NCBI GenBank assembly: GCA_963726135.1
Contig: CAVSBE010000008.1
Location: 2,604,001 to 2,668,000 of the forward strand
DNA: 64,000 nucleotides
Source: Bog-473 sp963726135
Lineage (GTDB): Bacteria > Actinomycetota > Acidimicrobiia > Acidimicrobiales > RAAP-2
Reading direction: 5' to 3'
A program made the position numbers and the translations under genes. The first letter of the stretch is position 1, and each line of letters opens with the position of its first letter. Of this stretch, positions 1-8,878 are shown piece by piece. The notes beneath the pieces are model-generated. The model was not told where the DNA came from, ran no database searches, and was given only the letters and a program-made list of their open reading frames with translations.

Positions 1-201
1 GGTCGTGCGCAAGATCATCTCGGAGGCTCGGAGAATTCGCCTCGAGCTCCGCGCTGGTCGACGTTCAGTTGCAAGCGATCCGAGCTGGGACGGTGTCGGG
101 CGTTTCGCCCGCCCGGAAGACCGACCTCAGCGCGATACTCATTCGACCGAGGGAAAGGCAACGGCTAGTGCTCGGCGTACGGCACGGACCCGACTGAGGT
201 C

Positions 202-1379
202 ATGAGCCTCCTGACCCTGCTCGTTCTGGCTGCACTCGCCTACGGCGTGTTTCGCCTTGTCACCCGGCGACGCAAGAAGAAGAGGCCCGGATCGGGGCCT
301 CTAGAAGTTGAGTCGAGTGCAAAGTCGATAGCCACAGATGCAGGTCTGCCACCTGGGGAACCCATTGGGACAAATCCTGCCCGCCGTGCCAATGGAGCAG
401 TGCTGGGTTCGCCGACTGCTCCTTCGATCGTCCGGCACCGGAATTCGAGTGATGGATGGGCGGTCGAGACGCACGGGCTCACCAAGCACTTTGGTCCGAA
501 CATTGCCGTCAACGATGTGGAACTGCGTGTGCCGCGTGGATGTGCGTTCGGATGCCTCGGGCCCAACGGTGCCGGAAAGACCACCCTTATCCGGGTCCTC
601 CTCGGGCTGACGCACGCTGACGCCGGCACGATGTCGCTCCTCGGCTACCCCGTGCCGAAGCATCGCGACAAGGCCTTGGCGCGGGTCGGCGCGATCGTCG
701 ATGAACCACGGTTCCATGGCCATCTGACCGGTCGGCAGAACCTCCAGATCCTGCCGCAGCCCGAGAGCCAGCGGCGCGGGATCGCATCGACGCCTCGCTC
801 GAGCGGGTCGGCATGCTTCACCGAGCAGAGGACAAGGTGTCGAAGTACTCGATGGGCATGCGCCAGCGTCTCGGCGTCGCCGCATGTCTCCTCGGGGATC
901 CGCAGCTCCTGATCCTGGACGAGCCGATGAACGGGCTCGATCCCGCCGGCATACTCGAGATGCGCGAGATGATCCAGTCTCTCGCGGCCGAGGGCAGGAC
1001 CGTTTTGCTGTCGTCTCATCTGCTCGACGAGGTCGAGCGGACCTGCGACGCCGTCGCCATCGTCGACAAGGGCAGTGTGATCCGCCAGGGGTCCATTGAC
1101 GAGTTGCTTGCAGGGGCCTCGGTGGAGATCGAGATCGACTGCTCATCGCCGGATCGAGCGAGGTCGCTCCTTGCGGGCACGCCGTTCGATGTCCACGTGG
1201 AAGCGAGAGCGGAGGGCTTGGACATCGCGCTCCCCGCCCGGACGGATCGTGCGGCGACGGCGGAGATCAATCGTCTCCTCGTCGAGGGCGGGATCTCCGT
1301 CTATCGGCTCCAAGAGGTCCACGCCTCGCTCGAGGCGTGGTTCCTCGAGGTCACAAACCGACTGGGGGACGACGGATGA
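202..1379 (+). pseudogene. ABC transporter ATP-binding protein, interrupted by a one-base frameshift
   Basis: ATPase of a two-gene ABC-2 type exporter. The upstream half carries Walker A (GPNGAGKTT, about residues 120-128). The downstream half carries the signature (KYSMGMRQRLG), Walker B (LLILDEP) and the D-loop/H-loop region (LLSSHLLDE). The halves lie in different frames. Translation is continuous only if one G is restored near position 752, where CAGATCCTG should be followed by GCCGCAGCC, so this is a single missing base. The first 30 residues are unusual: a hydrophobic helix (LLTLLVLAALAYGVFRLV) followed by RRRKKKRP, then an 80-residue linker before the ATPase domain, so the start may lie further downstream. 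The stop overlaps the permease start. The substrate is unknown. It could be a sequencing error in an intact gene. Confidence 0.8.
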
Positions 1380-2569
1380 CGATGTCCTCGGCTTCAGGTG
1401 CCGAGATCGACTCATCGCAGGCAGAGCACATCTCGCTCACTCATGACCACCGGGGCTCGTGGATCCCAACGTGGGGCATGGTCACCACGCGCTTGATGGA
1501 GCTGCGCAAGCGACGGGGGCTGATGATCGCCCTGGTCGCCGTCAACATCGGCATCCCGGTCATCATCCTCGCCGTGCGGCTCATCGGCCACGCCGTGGGC
1601 CCCAGGTCCTTCGGACCAGCCGGTGGCTACAGCATCTTCACCGGTCTGGTGCTGGGTTTCATGTACGCCTTCGGCTTCATCGTGGCGGCCGTCGTCGGCT
1701 GCACGGCCGGGTCGGACGACCTCAGCGACGGCATGTTCCGCCACCTGGTGATCACCGGCCGTTCCCGCTTGGCCCTGTACCTGGCCCGGATCCCCGCCGG
1801 GCTGGCCATCGTCATCGCCATGGTGGCCATCGGCTACACGATCGTCTGCGCGGTGTGCGCGTTCGCCGCCCCGACGCAGTTCAGCTACGACGGGATCAAC
1901 GTGCCCCAGGGGCTGTCGCGTCCCGCTCTCGACACCTGGGCCGCCGAACATGCCGACGAGGTCATCTGTAACTTCAACTACAACGGGCCGAACGTCCTAC
2001 CAAGCGTGCCCTGCGGCAACGGTCAGACCAGCGGTCCCCCGCCGGGTGCCACCGTCGAGACGCCGCAAGGTGTGGTCGCTGTGCCCGCCTACACGCAGGC
2101 GCAGATCAGAGCGTTCGCCGTCACCATGGCCAATCAGGACTACGCCGACTACAGCGCCACCTTCCTGGCCCCGTCGGCCTCGCTGATGGTCGAGGTCGGC
2201 CTGTGGATCGCGCTCGAAGCGACCATCGGATTCATCGTCGGCCTCGGGCTGGGCTCGCTGATGGGACAGCGGACGGTCCCGGTGATCCTCCTCGTCGTGC
2301 TGGAACTGATCCTCACGCCGATCTTCAGCCGGCACGTCATCACCCACCTGCTCAACGTCGAACGGGCCATCGTGGGCATCGCCATGCTCCATATCGAGCC
2401 CGGCGGGCTGCCTACGCCGTCGGGTGGCGGCGGGCCAGGAGGTGGCGGCGCGTTTAACCCGAACATGCTGATTCCGGAGTCGACCCTGGCGGCGTCCCTT
2501 GTGATCGTGGGTTGGATCGTGTTCTGGAGTGCCATCGGCGCCTGGCGGATGATGACCAGGGACGCGTGA
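1376..2569 (+). CDS. ABC-2 type permease partner of the upstream ATPase
   Basis: Membrane component of the exporter, 397 residues. The start at 1376 is chosen because its ATG overlaps the ATPase stop in an ATGA arrangement, which indicates translational coupling. About six hydrophobic segments are visible (e.g. LMIALVAVNIGIPVIILAV, GLVLGFMYAFGFIVAAVVG, LAIVIAMVAIGYTIVCAVC, GLWIALEATIGFIVGLGLG, a VPVILLVVLELIL segment and a C-terminal SLVIVGWIVFWSAIG). A large hydrophilic loop in the middle contains Cys residues and a proline-rich stretch. A glycine-rich loop (SGGGGPGGGGAF) precedes the last segment. The architecture fits ABC-2 permeases of lipid, antibiotic or bacitracin-type exporters. The substrate cannot be inferred. 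Confidence 0.85.
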   Translation: MTMSSASGAEIDSSQAEHISLTHDHRGSWIPTWGMVTTRLMELRKRRGLMIALVAVNIGIPVIILAVRLIGHAVGPRSFGPAGGYSIFTGLVLGFMYAFGFIVAAVVGCTAGSDDLSDGMFRHLVITGRSRLALYLARIPAGLAIVIAMVAIGYTIVCAVCAFAAPTQFSYDGINVPQGLSRPALDTWAAEHADEVICNFNYNGPNVLPSVPCGNGQTSGPPPGATVETPQGVVAVPAYTQAQIRAFAVTMANQDYADYSATFLAPSASLMVEVGLWIALEATIGFIVGLGLGSLMGQRTVPVILLVVLELILTPIFSRHVITHLLNVERAIVGIAMLHIEPGGLPTPSGGGGPGGGGAFNPNMLIPESTLAASLVIVGWIVFWSAIGAWRMMTRDA

Positions 2570-2590
2570 ACTCTCTCTTCGGTCTCAAGT

Positions 2591-2602
2591 GCCCCCGTTC
2601 AT
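2591..2602 (-). repeat. Left arm of a hairpin repeat split by IS110 copy C
   Basis: GTGCCCCCGTTC matches the left arm of minus-orientation copies of the dispersed hairpin family (compare 62949-62977). The complementary right arm reappears at 4112-4132, beyond the decayed IS110 element, so the element appears to sit inside a repeat copy. Confidence 0.45.
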
Positions 2603-4114
2603 TGATACTTCTCTGAGGGTCCACCGCTTGATTGCTGGTCCTGAATAGCTTCGGGAGTGCTGGTTGGTTCGGTCTGACTTGGAGTCCCGTGACGTTGCGG
2701 ACGTCGTCGACCGAGGCCAACCAGCGGCACATTGAAAGCGGCACGTCCCGTCTCCGAGTTGGGGTGATTGGTCCGGGTTGCTACGAACAACCCAGACCGC
2801 CCGTCGCTCCGATCCGGAACGGCCGTGCCATCCCTCAACACCTTAAGAGAAGGGATGACCATGACCATCGTAGAAGCTGCGCGTGGGATCACCGGTGGTG
2901 TCGATACCCACCGCGACGTCCATGTGGCCGCAGCGCTCGATCCGCTGGGTGGACTGCTCGGCACCGGAGAGCTTCTCGACCGACTGCGGCCGGCTACAAG
3001 GCGCTGCTGGCTGGCTCGAGGCCTTCGGCGACGTCACCAAGATCGGCGTGGAGGGCACGGGTTCGTATGGCTCGGGCCTGGCCCGCTACCTGCGTCGGGC
3101 GGGCGTCGAGGTCATCGAGGTCGACCGACCGGATCGCCAGAAGCGCCGGCGGACCGGCAAGTCCGATCCCCTCGACGCCATCGAAGCCGCCCGGGCCGCC
3201 TTGAGTGGTCGGGCGAAGGGCAAGCCCAAGTCGACGCGACGGTGCGGTCGAGGCCATCCGGGTCCTCGTCGTCGCCAAGCGCTCGGCCCGCCAGGCCAGG
3301 GGCAAGGCCCTGGTCCAGATGCGCCACCTCGGCTACAGCGCTCCTGAGCAGCTCCGTTGCCGCTTGAAGGGCCTCTCGGTGCCCGCACTGGTGGCCGAAG
3401 GAAAGGGGCTTCGTCCCAGTCGCTCTCCCGATCCGGTGACCGCTGCCACCAAGGCGTCGCTGTCCTCGTTGGCACACCGCATCAGGCGCTCGACGTGAAC
3501 TGGCCGAGCTCGACGAGAGGATCGAAGCGCTCCTCGTCGCCACCGTGCCCGACCTCCTCGAGCTCTTCGGGGTCGGTCCCGACACCGCGGCCGCCCTCGT
3601 CATGGCCGCCGGCGACAACCCCGAGCGCCTCCACTCAGAGGCGGCCTGGGCCCACTTGTGCGGTGTGTCGCCCATCCCCAAGGGGTCGGGCAAGAACAGC
3701 GGCAGGGTCAAGGCTCACGACGGTGGGGATCGCCAGGCCAACAGCGCGCTCTGGCGCATCGTCATGGTGCGCATCGCCCACGATCCCGAGACCCAGCTCT
3801 ACTTCGAGCGCCGCGTGAAGGAAGGGAAGACCACATATGAGGTCATCCGCATCTTGAAGCGCTACGTCGCCCGCGAGGTCTATCGCTACCTGCCTCGCGG
3901 ATAGATCCCCGGGCTGTGGGTCTGGCTTTCCCCCGTTCTGTCGTCCTTCGGGTCTGACTTCCCAGCGATTCGCCGACCCTCAGCTCGGGCCACCATCTCG
4001 AAAACGCGTGACCCAATAAGAGCTTGTCCTCGACTCGAGTGACTCATCAATGTTCTGTCCGCTGTTTTCACTCCCGAGCCCCCGAAGAGGGGTTGACAAG
4101 TGATAGGAGCGTCG
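2603..4114 (+). mobile_element. Decayed IS110-family insertion sequence (copy C)
   Basis: Contains a roughly 250-base non-coding leader, a frame-broken IS110 transposase, and a right end that resembles the right ends of the two other IS110 copies: GGGGTTGACAAGTGATAGGAG here against GGGGCTTGACAGCCCATAGG there. The leader also shares blocks with the other copies, including CTGAG..TCCACC and GGTCTGACT. The exact left boundary is not certain. Half copies of the dispersed hairpin repeat flank the two ends. Confidence 0.6.
2855..3904 (+). pseudogene. IS110-family transposase, multiple frameshifts
   Basis: Remnant of a DEDD transposase. Pieces recognisable by comparison with the two better copies are GGVDTHRDVHVAA, VEGTGSYGSGLARYLRRAG, DRPDRQKRRRTGKSDPLDA, EAIRVLVVAKRSARQARGKA, GVGPDTAAALVMAAGDNPER and LCGVSPIPKGSGKNSGR. 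These occupy several successive reading frames, so three or more indels separate them (about 2995, 3235 and 3500-3545). Start chosen at ATG 2855 after AGAGAAGGG. It is non-functional as read. Sequence divergence from the copies at 19 and 26 kb is high, so it is an older or different insertion. Confidence 0.8.
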
Positions 4115-4132
4115 CCGGGACGGTGGGACACG
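4112..4132 (-). repeat. Right arm of a hairpin repeat split by IS110 copy C
   Basis: GCCGGGACGGTGGGACAC matches the right arm of minus-orientation hairpin repeats (compare 60181-60195, GGGTAGGTGGGACAC). It follows the IS110 right end directly. Confidence 0.5.
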
Positions 4133-4225
4133 TCGGCACGAGCAGGCACCTTTGCCGCCGCCGCCGCTCAACGACCGAACCCTGATCCGGCATCAGGTTG
4201 TCATGCCGAGCGATACTGCGCAGCA

Positions 4226-4633
4226 ATGATCCGACGGTCCATCCCAGTTGCGTCCGCCATAGTCCTCACACTGGTGCTGCTGACGGGATGTTCGCAGACA
4301 CCAGCCGCATTGAGTCCGGGTACTCCAGTGCATGCAGCTCGGCAGTGGTTCACTGACATCAACCACAAGAACAGGGTTGCGGTTCTGGCCGACTTCGCGA
4401 CTAACGCCAGCGCCTACAAATCCAGCTGGGAGGGTGATATGTCGGGATGGCCTATGTTCACTCAGGTGAAGTGCACACGGCCCACCCGGTCAACCAAGAG
4501 TCTCGCCGTCGTAAACTGCACCTTCAAGGAGCCGGCGAGTGTCAATGAGGGGAACCCCGACACCGTCTGGAACGTCGGCCTACAACGGCAACCGAACGGA
4601 ACGTGGCTCATTACCGAGTACGGGCAGGGCTAG
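4226..4633 (+). CDS. Small secreted lipoprotein of unknown function
   Basis: A 135-residue protein. It starts MIRRSIPVASAIVLTLVLL and continues TGCS: a positively charged N-terminus, a hydrophobic core and a lipobox (LLTGC) with the lipidated Cys near residue 21. The start at 4226 is preferred over an upstream ATG at 4100 because it places the signal peptide at the N-terminus. The mature part (ARQWFTDINHKNRVAVLADFA and the C-terminal WNVGLQRQPNGTWLITEYG) resembles the NTF2-like fold of small lipoproteins that end in W.I...G, but no specific family is assigned. Two Cys residues (KCTRP, NCTFK) could form a disulfide. Confidence 0.75.
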   Translation: MIRRSIPVASAIVLTLVLLTGCSQTPAALSPGTPVHAARQWFTDINHKNRVAVLADFATNASAYKSSWEGDMSGWPMFTQVKCTRPTRSTKSLAVVNCTFKEPASVNEGNPDTVWNVGLQRQPNGTWLITEYGQG

Positions 4634-4700
4634 TGCAATCAAAGCGCAGGGCCTTCTCCCTCAGGCTGCCTGCGCCCTAAGGGTCGCGGGTTCGGTGGCT

Positions 4701-4730
4701 GGACTGTCCCCGTACGCCGGGACTCGGCGC
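4701..4730 (-). repeat. Dispersed hairpin repeat, minus orientation
   Basis: GGACTGTCCCCGTACGCCGG and the following GACTCGGCGC form the reverse complement of the family core (CCCGGCGTACGGGGACA). It lies 24 bases before the methyltransferase start. Confidence 0.75.
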
Positions 4731-4753
4731 ACTTCCTTTCGGAAAGATTTACA

Positions 4754-5539
4754 ATGGCTCGCCGGATCGGACTTGGAGGCGGGGTGGGAAACGTCGACTA
4801 CGACGAGCGCCAGCACGCTGTCTACGCCACCAGCAGGCGGATGTCACCTGATGCGTTGCAGACCTGGATGGAGGTGTTCGTCCACCACCTGCCGGAGGCA
4901 CGGCCACTGGTCTGGCTTGACCTGGGCTCGGGGATAGGACGGATGACGCCGTCCTTGGCGAGCGCGTTCGGCGGCCCCGTGTACGGCGTCGAGCCAGCAG
5001 ACAAGATGCGCGCTCAGGCCATCGCCCAGGCCGGCCATCCCGCCGTCACGTATGCCGCCGGGACTGCTGAGCACATCCCATTGCCAGATTCCTCGTGTGA
5101 TGCAGCACTGCTGTTCTTCGTCTGGCACCACGTCGTCGATCGGAATGCTGCTACCCGTGAGTTGCTCCGGGTGGTGAAGCATGGTGGAAAGGTCCTCGTA
5201 CAGGCGAACTTTTCCGACAGGACACCTGATGCATGGTGGTTACACGTCGTCCCCGAGTGGATGAGTGTCCACCAAGCGCTGTACCAGTCTGAAGTAGACG
5301 TGATCAGTGACTTCGCCAGCGCTGGCTGGGCGCTTGCCTCTCGTGACGAGATCACCTGGCTTCGCTCGCCGAGCCTGGCCGAGGATCTCGAAAGGCTCAG
5401 GCTACGTCCGACCTCGCTTTTCGAACACCTGAGTGAGAAGGAGATCGAGGCGGGTTTCGCCAGGATCGAAGCGGCGCTGTCCTCGCTCGACGACGGGCCT
5501 CAGTTCGAGACCAGCGCTCTGCTCGTATTCGGACGGTAG
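4754..5539 (+). CDS. Class I SAM-dependent methyltransferase
   Basis: 261 residues. The Rossmann methyltransferase core is visible: motif I WLDLGSGIGRMTPSLA (about residues 54-69), the acidic end of strand 2 (GVEPADKM), motif II region GTAEHIPLPDSSCDAALLFF, and post-motif LLRVVKHGGKVLVQANF. This is the UbiE/BioC-like Methyltransf_11 arrangement. The C-terminal third (ITWLRSPSLAEDLERLRLRP) is a variable substrate-binding part. The substrate is unknown, and no biosynthetic neighbours give a clue. The gene stands alone between a hairpin repeat upstream and another right after its stop, which may serve as its terminator. Confidence 0.88.
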   Translation: MARRIGLGGGVGNVDYDERQHAVYATSRRMSPDALQTWMEVFVHHLPEARPLVWLDLGSGIGRMTPSLASAFGGPVYGVEPADKMRAQAIAQAGHPAVTYAAGTAEHIPLPDSSCDAALLFFVWHHVVDRNAATRELLRVVKHGGKVLVQANFSDRTPDAWWLHVVPEWMSVHQALYQSEVDVISDFASAGWALASRDEITWLRSPSLAEDLERLRLRPTSLFEHLSEKEIEAGFARIEAALSSLDDGPQFETSALLVFGR

Positions 5540-5543
5540 GAGC

Positions 5544-5578
5544 GGCACCCCTGCCCCCTATCGCCGGGAAGGGGTGCC
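5544..5578 (-). repeat. Dispersed hairpin repeat with perfect 9-bp outer stem, possible terminator
   Basis: GGCACCCCT at 5544-5552 pairs perfectly with AGGGGTGCC at 5570-5578. The interior carries the family core in minus orientation (CCCCCTATCGCCGGG). It lies between the convergent ends of the methyltransferase and the flavodoxin-like gene, so it could terminate transcription both ways, although no T-run follows. Confidence 0.8.
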
Positions 5579-5606
5579 ACCTGCGTTGCGCGACGGGGTG
5601 GTTCGG

Positions 5607-6353
5607 TCAGCGATAGTCAGGATTGGGGAAGTCGAAGCGGCATCCAGCGTCCCATTCGGCGCGCTGGTTGCCGTGTGCTGGAATTCCGCCTCGGTCCTTG
5701 AGCTGGCGGGCGACGTGGAGCAGGTTCCAGGTCATAAAGGTCGTGTTGCGGTTAGTGAAGTCGTTCTCCGGACCTCCAGAACCAGGGTCGAGATAGGACG
5801 GGCCGGGTCCTGCCTCGCCGATCCAGCCGGCATCGGCCTGGGGAGCGATCACGTAGCCGAGATGCTGTAGCGAGTACAAGATGTTCATGGCGCAATGCTT
5901 GACGCCGTCCTCGTTTCCCGTCACCAGGCAGCCTGCGACCCTTCCGTAGTAGGCGTACTGGCCCGCCTCGTTCAGGAGATGGGAGTTCCCGTAGAGGCGT
6001 TCGATCACCTTGGTGCACACGGAGGACTTCTCCCCGAGCCAGATCGGCGTGCACAAGACGAGGATGTCCGCTGCCATGACACGCTCAGAAATGGCGGGCC
6101 ATTCGTCGGCATCCCATCCGTGCTCGGTCATGTCGGGCCAGACGCCTGTGGCGATGTCGTGGTCGATCGCTCGGATCGAATCGACGGCAACCCCTTGGCG
6201 CCGCATGATCTCCATGGAGGTCGCGGCCAGACCTTCGGTGTGGGAGATCTCGGGCGAGCGCTTCAGGGTGCAGTTGATGAAGAAGGCTCGTAGGTCGGAG
6301 AAGTCCCACTGGCTCTGACGACACAGCTCTTCCTGCATCGGGGTCAAGGTCAT
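5607..6353 (-). CDS. Flavodoxin-family / NADPH-dependent FMN reductase-like protein
   Basis: 248 residues. The flavodoxin-like fold is indicated by an N-terminal FFINCTLKRSPEISHTEGLA (phosphate-binding S/T-rich loop after strand 1), the middle ADILVLCTPIWLGEKSSVC (typical 'P.W.G..S' FMN-site loop) and GRVAGCLVTGNEDGVKHCAM (third flavin loop). These match the family of NAD(P)H-dependent oxidoreductases near WrbA and Iron-sulfur flavoprotein-like quinone reductases. Likely role: FMN-dependent reduction of quinones or small electrophiles in the cytosol. The C-terminal 50 residues, rich in N/R, are unusual for the fold. Divergent from the small-gene operon at 6480. Confidence 0.8.
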   Translation of the reverse strand: MTLTPMQEELCRQSQWDFSDLRAFFINCTLKRSPEISHTEGLAATSMEIMRRQGVAVDSIRAIDHDIATGVWPDMTEHGWDADEWPAISERVMAADILVLCTPIWLGEKSSVCTKVIERLYGNSHLLNEAGQYAYYGRVAGCLVTGNEDGVKHCAMNILYSLQHLGYVIAPQADAGWIGEAGPGPSYLDPGSGGPENDFTNRNTTFMTWNLLHVARQLKDRGGIPAHGNQRAEWDAGCRFDFPNPDYR

Positions 6354-6479
6354 TGCGCTCCTCTAGTCTGATCTGACGGGCACCGGAGATCTTCGCACTT
6401 GGAGCGGGTACGGATCCCGGCAATGCGAGATCCAACTCCGTGCCAGTGACATCCAAGCGGTCTACTCCTGCCCCGCCGC

Positions 6480-6848
6480 ATGGAGGCAGAGCGCGTCTGG
6501 CTTGCGTATGCCGGTCAGGTCAGCGCCGTCGCATGGGCGCAGGGCGACAAGGAACCCCGCTTCACCGCCGCGTTTCGGGACTTGATCGCTGCTCGGAACG
6601 ACGCCGAGGCGTCCGGAGACGACGTTGACGTCCACGCGGTCGAGGCCCGACTCAATCGCCTGACGGGCGTCCCGTACCCACAGCTCCCCGAGGCCGCATG
6701 GGTCGCCGCCGACCTCCTGCCCGCCACCGATCGACAAGCCGAATACGACCGCCTCGAGCGCAAGTACGGCCCTCGCAATCCGGCCACAACCGGATCGGCC
6801 AAGGTCCGAACCCTGCGCAAGACACGAACCCTCACCCACGCCAACTAG
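6480..6848 (+). CDS. Hypothetical protein, first gene of a four-gene operon of unknown small proteins
   Basis: 122 residues, not recognised. Mixed charged/hydrophobic, no signal peptide or membrane segment. It contains an acidic middle (NDAEASGDDVDVHAVEARL) and a basic C-terminus (KVRTLRKTRTLTHAN). It is followed 11 bases later by the next gene with a clear AGGAG ribosome site, and the three downstream genes overlap, so the four are very probably co-transcribed. Third-position GC bias supports coding. Small basic or acidic proteins in tight arrays are typical of plasmid or integrative element cargo, but nothing here proves it. Confidence 0.6.
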   Translation: MEAERVWLAYAGQVSAVAWAQGDKEPRFTAAFRDLIAARNDAEASGDDVDVHAVEARLNRLTGVPYPQLPEAAWVAADLLPATDRQAEYDRLERKYGPRNPATTGSAKVRTLRKTRTLTHAN

Positions 6849-6859
6849 GAGAACCTCAC

Positions 6860-7219
6860 ATGTCATCGCCCCCCACAGCCCCACCCACCGCCGACCAGCG
6901 CAAGGTTACTGACTTGGAGCAGATCGGTCGCAGGCTCGCAGAGGAGCTGACCGGCCTCGAGAAGCAGGACGCCTACCTCGCCGACGAAATCGCCAGCCAC
7001 GAGGCCGCGCTCGTCACCGCCCACGCCGCGCTGGACAAGCTCCCCAAGGACGCCAGCGCCACGGCAGTGTTTGAAGCGAAGCGGGGCGTCATCGGTATCG
7101 AGTTCAATATCGGCCGGCTCAAGGAGCAGCGTGCTGACTTGTCGGTCGAGTTGGCCGAGACGCCCGGTCTCATCCAAGCCAACGAGAAGGCGCTCGCCAA
7201 GGCCAGGGCCGAATCGTGA
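6860..7219 (+). CDS. Small coiled-coil protein of unknown function
   Basis: 119 residues starting MSSPPTAPPTADQRK, with ribosome site AGGAGAACC directly upstream of ATG 6860. Almost the whole protein is predicted helical coiled coil: DLEQIGRRLAEELTGLEKQD, a middle region with KLPKDASATAVFEAK, and a C-terminal helix with RLKEQRADLSVELAET. It probably folds as a two- or three-helix bundle or oligomerises. No catalytic motif is seen. Its stop overlaps the next gene (GTGA), indicating translational coupling. No family assigned. Confidence 0.7.
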   Translation: MSSPPTAPPTADQRKVTDLEQIGRRLAEELTGLEKQDAYLADEIASHEAALVTAHAALDKLPKDASATAVFEAKRGVIGIEFNIGRLKEQRADLSVELAETPGLIQANEKALAKARAES

Positions 7220-7521
7220 GGACTTCCCGCAACCCGAATGCTCCGGACGCGCAAATGGAGCGCCGGCCGGCCCGGCCCTCGCCCGAGACCGACGCCAACT
7301 CCAGGCGCGCTCTTTTGGCGTCCCTCTCGCCGGCCGAGATCCGCAAGGCTCAACGCACCGCCGCCGGCCGCCAGTTCATTGCCCGCCTCAAGGGCGAGCT
7401 CGAGCACCGGACAGCGCCTGGAAAGTCAAAGGCGAAGAAGCCCTCGACTCCCCTGACCCTGGCGCAGGCCCGGATGCGGGCGCTGAAGTTGCGCAACGAA
7501 GCCGGACGCAAGTCGCGGTGA
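7216..7521 (+). CDS. Small basic protein of unknown function
   Basis: 101 residues. Starts at GTG 7216, four bases overlapping the previous stop (GTGA). Very basic, with SLSPAEIRKAQRTAAGRQF and LAQARMRALKLRNEAGRKSR, and lacking Cys, membrane segments or a signal. The charge suggests nucleic-acid binding, but this is inference. The stop overlaps the next ATG by one base. Confidence 0.6.
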   Translation: MRTSRNPNAPDAQMERRPARPSPETDANSRRALLASLSPAEIRKAQRTAAGRQFIARLKGELEHRTAPGKSKAKKPSTPLTLAQARMRALKLRNEAGRKSR

Positions 7522-7814
7522 TGAAGGTGAGCCCGGCGGCCGACAGTCTCTCCGACGAGGAGCTCAACGAGATCGTCGGAGAGTTCCCCGGCGACATCCT
7601 TAGCGAGTCCCCAGAGGAGATGGCCTACCTGATCGCCTACATCAGAGAGACCATCTGGACGTCGCCGACGTTCGAGCACACCGACCTCTACATCGACCTC
7701 GTACACCGGTTTCCGCGGCCGCTCGAGGTCTACCGCGACCGCGCCGAGGACGTCCGCTGGCGCCGGCTCGACCGGGCGTGGCGCGTGCGACAAGAGTTCT
7801 CGGTCGGGGTGTGA
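7521..7814 (+). CDS. Small acidic protein of unknown function, last gene of operon
   Basis: 97 residues starting at ATG 7521, which shares its A with the upstream TGA. Acidic N-terminal half (SLSDEELNEIVGEFPGDILS, then ESPEEMAYLIAY) and a C-terminal half rich in R and W (RDRAEDVRWRRLDRAWRVRQ). The opposite charge of this product and the basic protein before it would allow a complex. No recognised family. Confidence 0.6.
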   Translation: MKVSPAADSLSDEELNEIVGEFPGDILSESPEEMAYLIAYIRETIWTSPTFEHTDLYIDLVHRFPRPLEVYRDRAEDVRWRRLDRAWRVRQEFSVGV

Positions 7815-8064
7815 CGATGTTCCTCCTTTCGGCATCCGGCTTCTGGGACCGTCCAGCCCCATGCAGCCCGCGCCCCGGCCGAAGTCCCCACGTCAGAGTC
7901 AGAGCACCCTGTCCCGGCCCTAAAGAGATACCCGAGTCGACCCGAGAAACTCCAAATCGCGTGATGCCGAACTAGAGATTCATCACCCGACCCTTCGGGG
8001 ACCACCATGCAAGTTCGCTTTCAGGCTGAGCGAAGCCCTCGGTTGTGGTTCTGGGCAGCCAAGA

Positions 8065-8499
8065 TCACTTCTTCCTGCGCGATAGGCGTATCGCAGCGGC
8101 CACGAATAGCGCAACGCCGACGATTCCCCAACCGACCCCGTCGCTTGTCGGAAACCGCTTGGCGTTTGGGTCAAGGGTGGGGAGAGCGAACACACTGACG
8201 CACAGCACCAAAAAGAAGACGCCCACAATCACGAGGATCCAGAAGACCGCACCGGCCGTAGCCCTGCGCGGACTAGGACGTGGAGGGCCGGGAAGCGGCG
8301 CCGGACGCGCAAGCTCGCCATCCGCCTCCGCCTGTGCTCGGGCAGCTTCTCGCTTGAGCCAACCCTCGTATCTCACCCGTTCCTGGCTGGCGAGGACGAG
8401 GGCCCTGGGCCCCGCACCCTCCGCCCCGTCGGCGGACACGTAATATCCCTGCCGAATCCAGCTTCCCCTTGGCGGTTCAGGGTCAGAGTACGACGACAC
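8065..8499 (-). CDS. Membrane protein with two C-terminal helices, hypothetical
   Basis: 144 residues. The N-terminal 75 residues are hydrophilic and contain W/Y-rich RGSWIRQGYYVSADGAEGAG, reminiscent of short domains found in phage-type membrane-associated proteins, plus a charged stretch (LASQERVRYEGWLKREAARA). Two strong transmembrane segments follow: GAVFWILVIVGVFFLVLCVS and a second ending GWGIVGVALFVAAAIRL, with a terminal SRRKK that would stay in the cytosol. No function can be assigned. Confidence 0.55.
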   Translation of the reverse strand: MSSYSDPEPPRGSWIRQGYYVSADGAEGAGPRALVLASQERVRYEGWLKREAARAQAEADGELARPAPLPGPPRPSPRRATAGAVFWILVIVGVFFLVLCVSVFALPTLDPNAKRFPTSDGVGWGIVGVALFVAAAIRLSRRKK

Positions 8500-8878
8500 T
8501 AATCGCGCTCCCCAGGTGAATGAGTCCTACAACAACCCGAACAATACCCATCGCGGCTTCCGCATGGCGATAAGTCGAGGTTCATTCTGCTCGTCGCCGG
8601 TGTCCTAGCGACCGCCTTCCTATTCGTGACCACGGGAGGAGGCCAGCGAACCCTTCGCCCGCCTTGCGTCCGGATGGAGGTATGCGATCAATGGCTGACG
8701 TTGTTGTGGAAGTGGTTGATCCTGAAGATGTTGACGTCGTATTGACCACAACCGCTCGAAGTCTTCAAACAAGCGTGTCTGATGCGAGGCGGTTTGGGGA
8801 GCAAATCGCAAACCGAAAGAGCCAAGTGACAGATACCTGATCCAGCCCTACACTTCCGATCCAGAAGCGAGGGCCGCC
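8500..8878. other. Intergenic stretch with at most one tiny reading frame
   Basis: 380 bases between divergent genes. It should hold promoters for both. The only reading frame of interest is 8691-8840 (see that entry). No hairpin repeat or tRNA is seen. Confidence 0.5.
8691..8840 (+). CDS. Possible 49-residue protein
   Basis: ATG 8691 follows GGATGGAGG with a plausible spacing and opens a frame beginning MADVVVEVVDPEDVDVVL and ending NRKSQVTDT. Composition looks protein-like (acidic and hydrophobic N-terminus, mixed helix). No homologue recognised. It may equally be chance. Confidence 0.25.
   Translation: MADVVVEVVDPEDVDVVLTTTARSLQTSVSDARRFGEQIANRKSQVTDT

Noticed and set aside
5..205. Reading frame at the left edge
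   Set aside because: Basic, Arg-rich composition like a shadow frame. No ribosome site or family.
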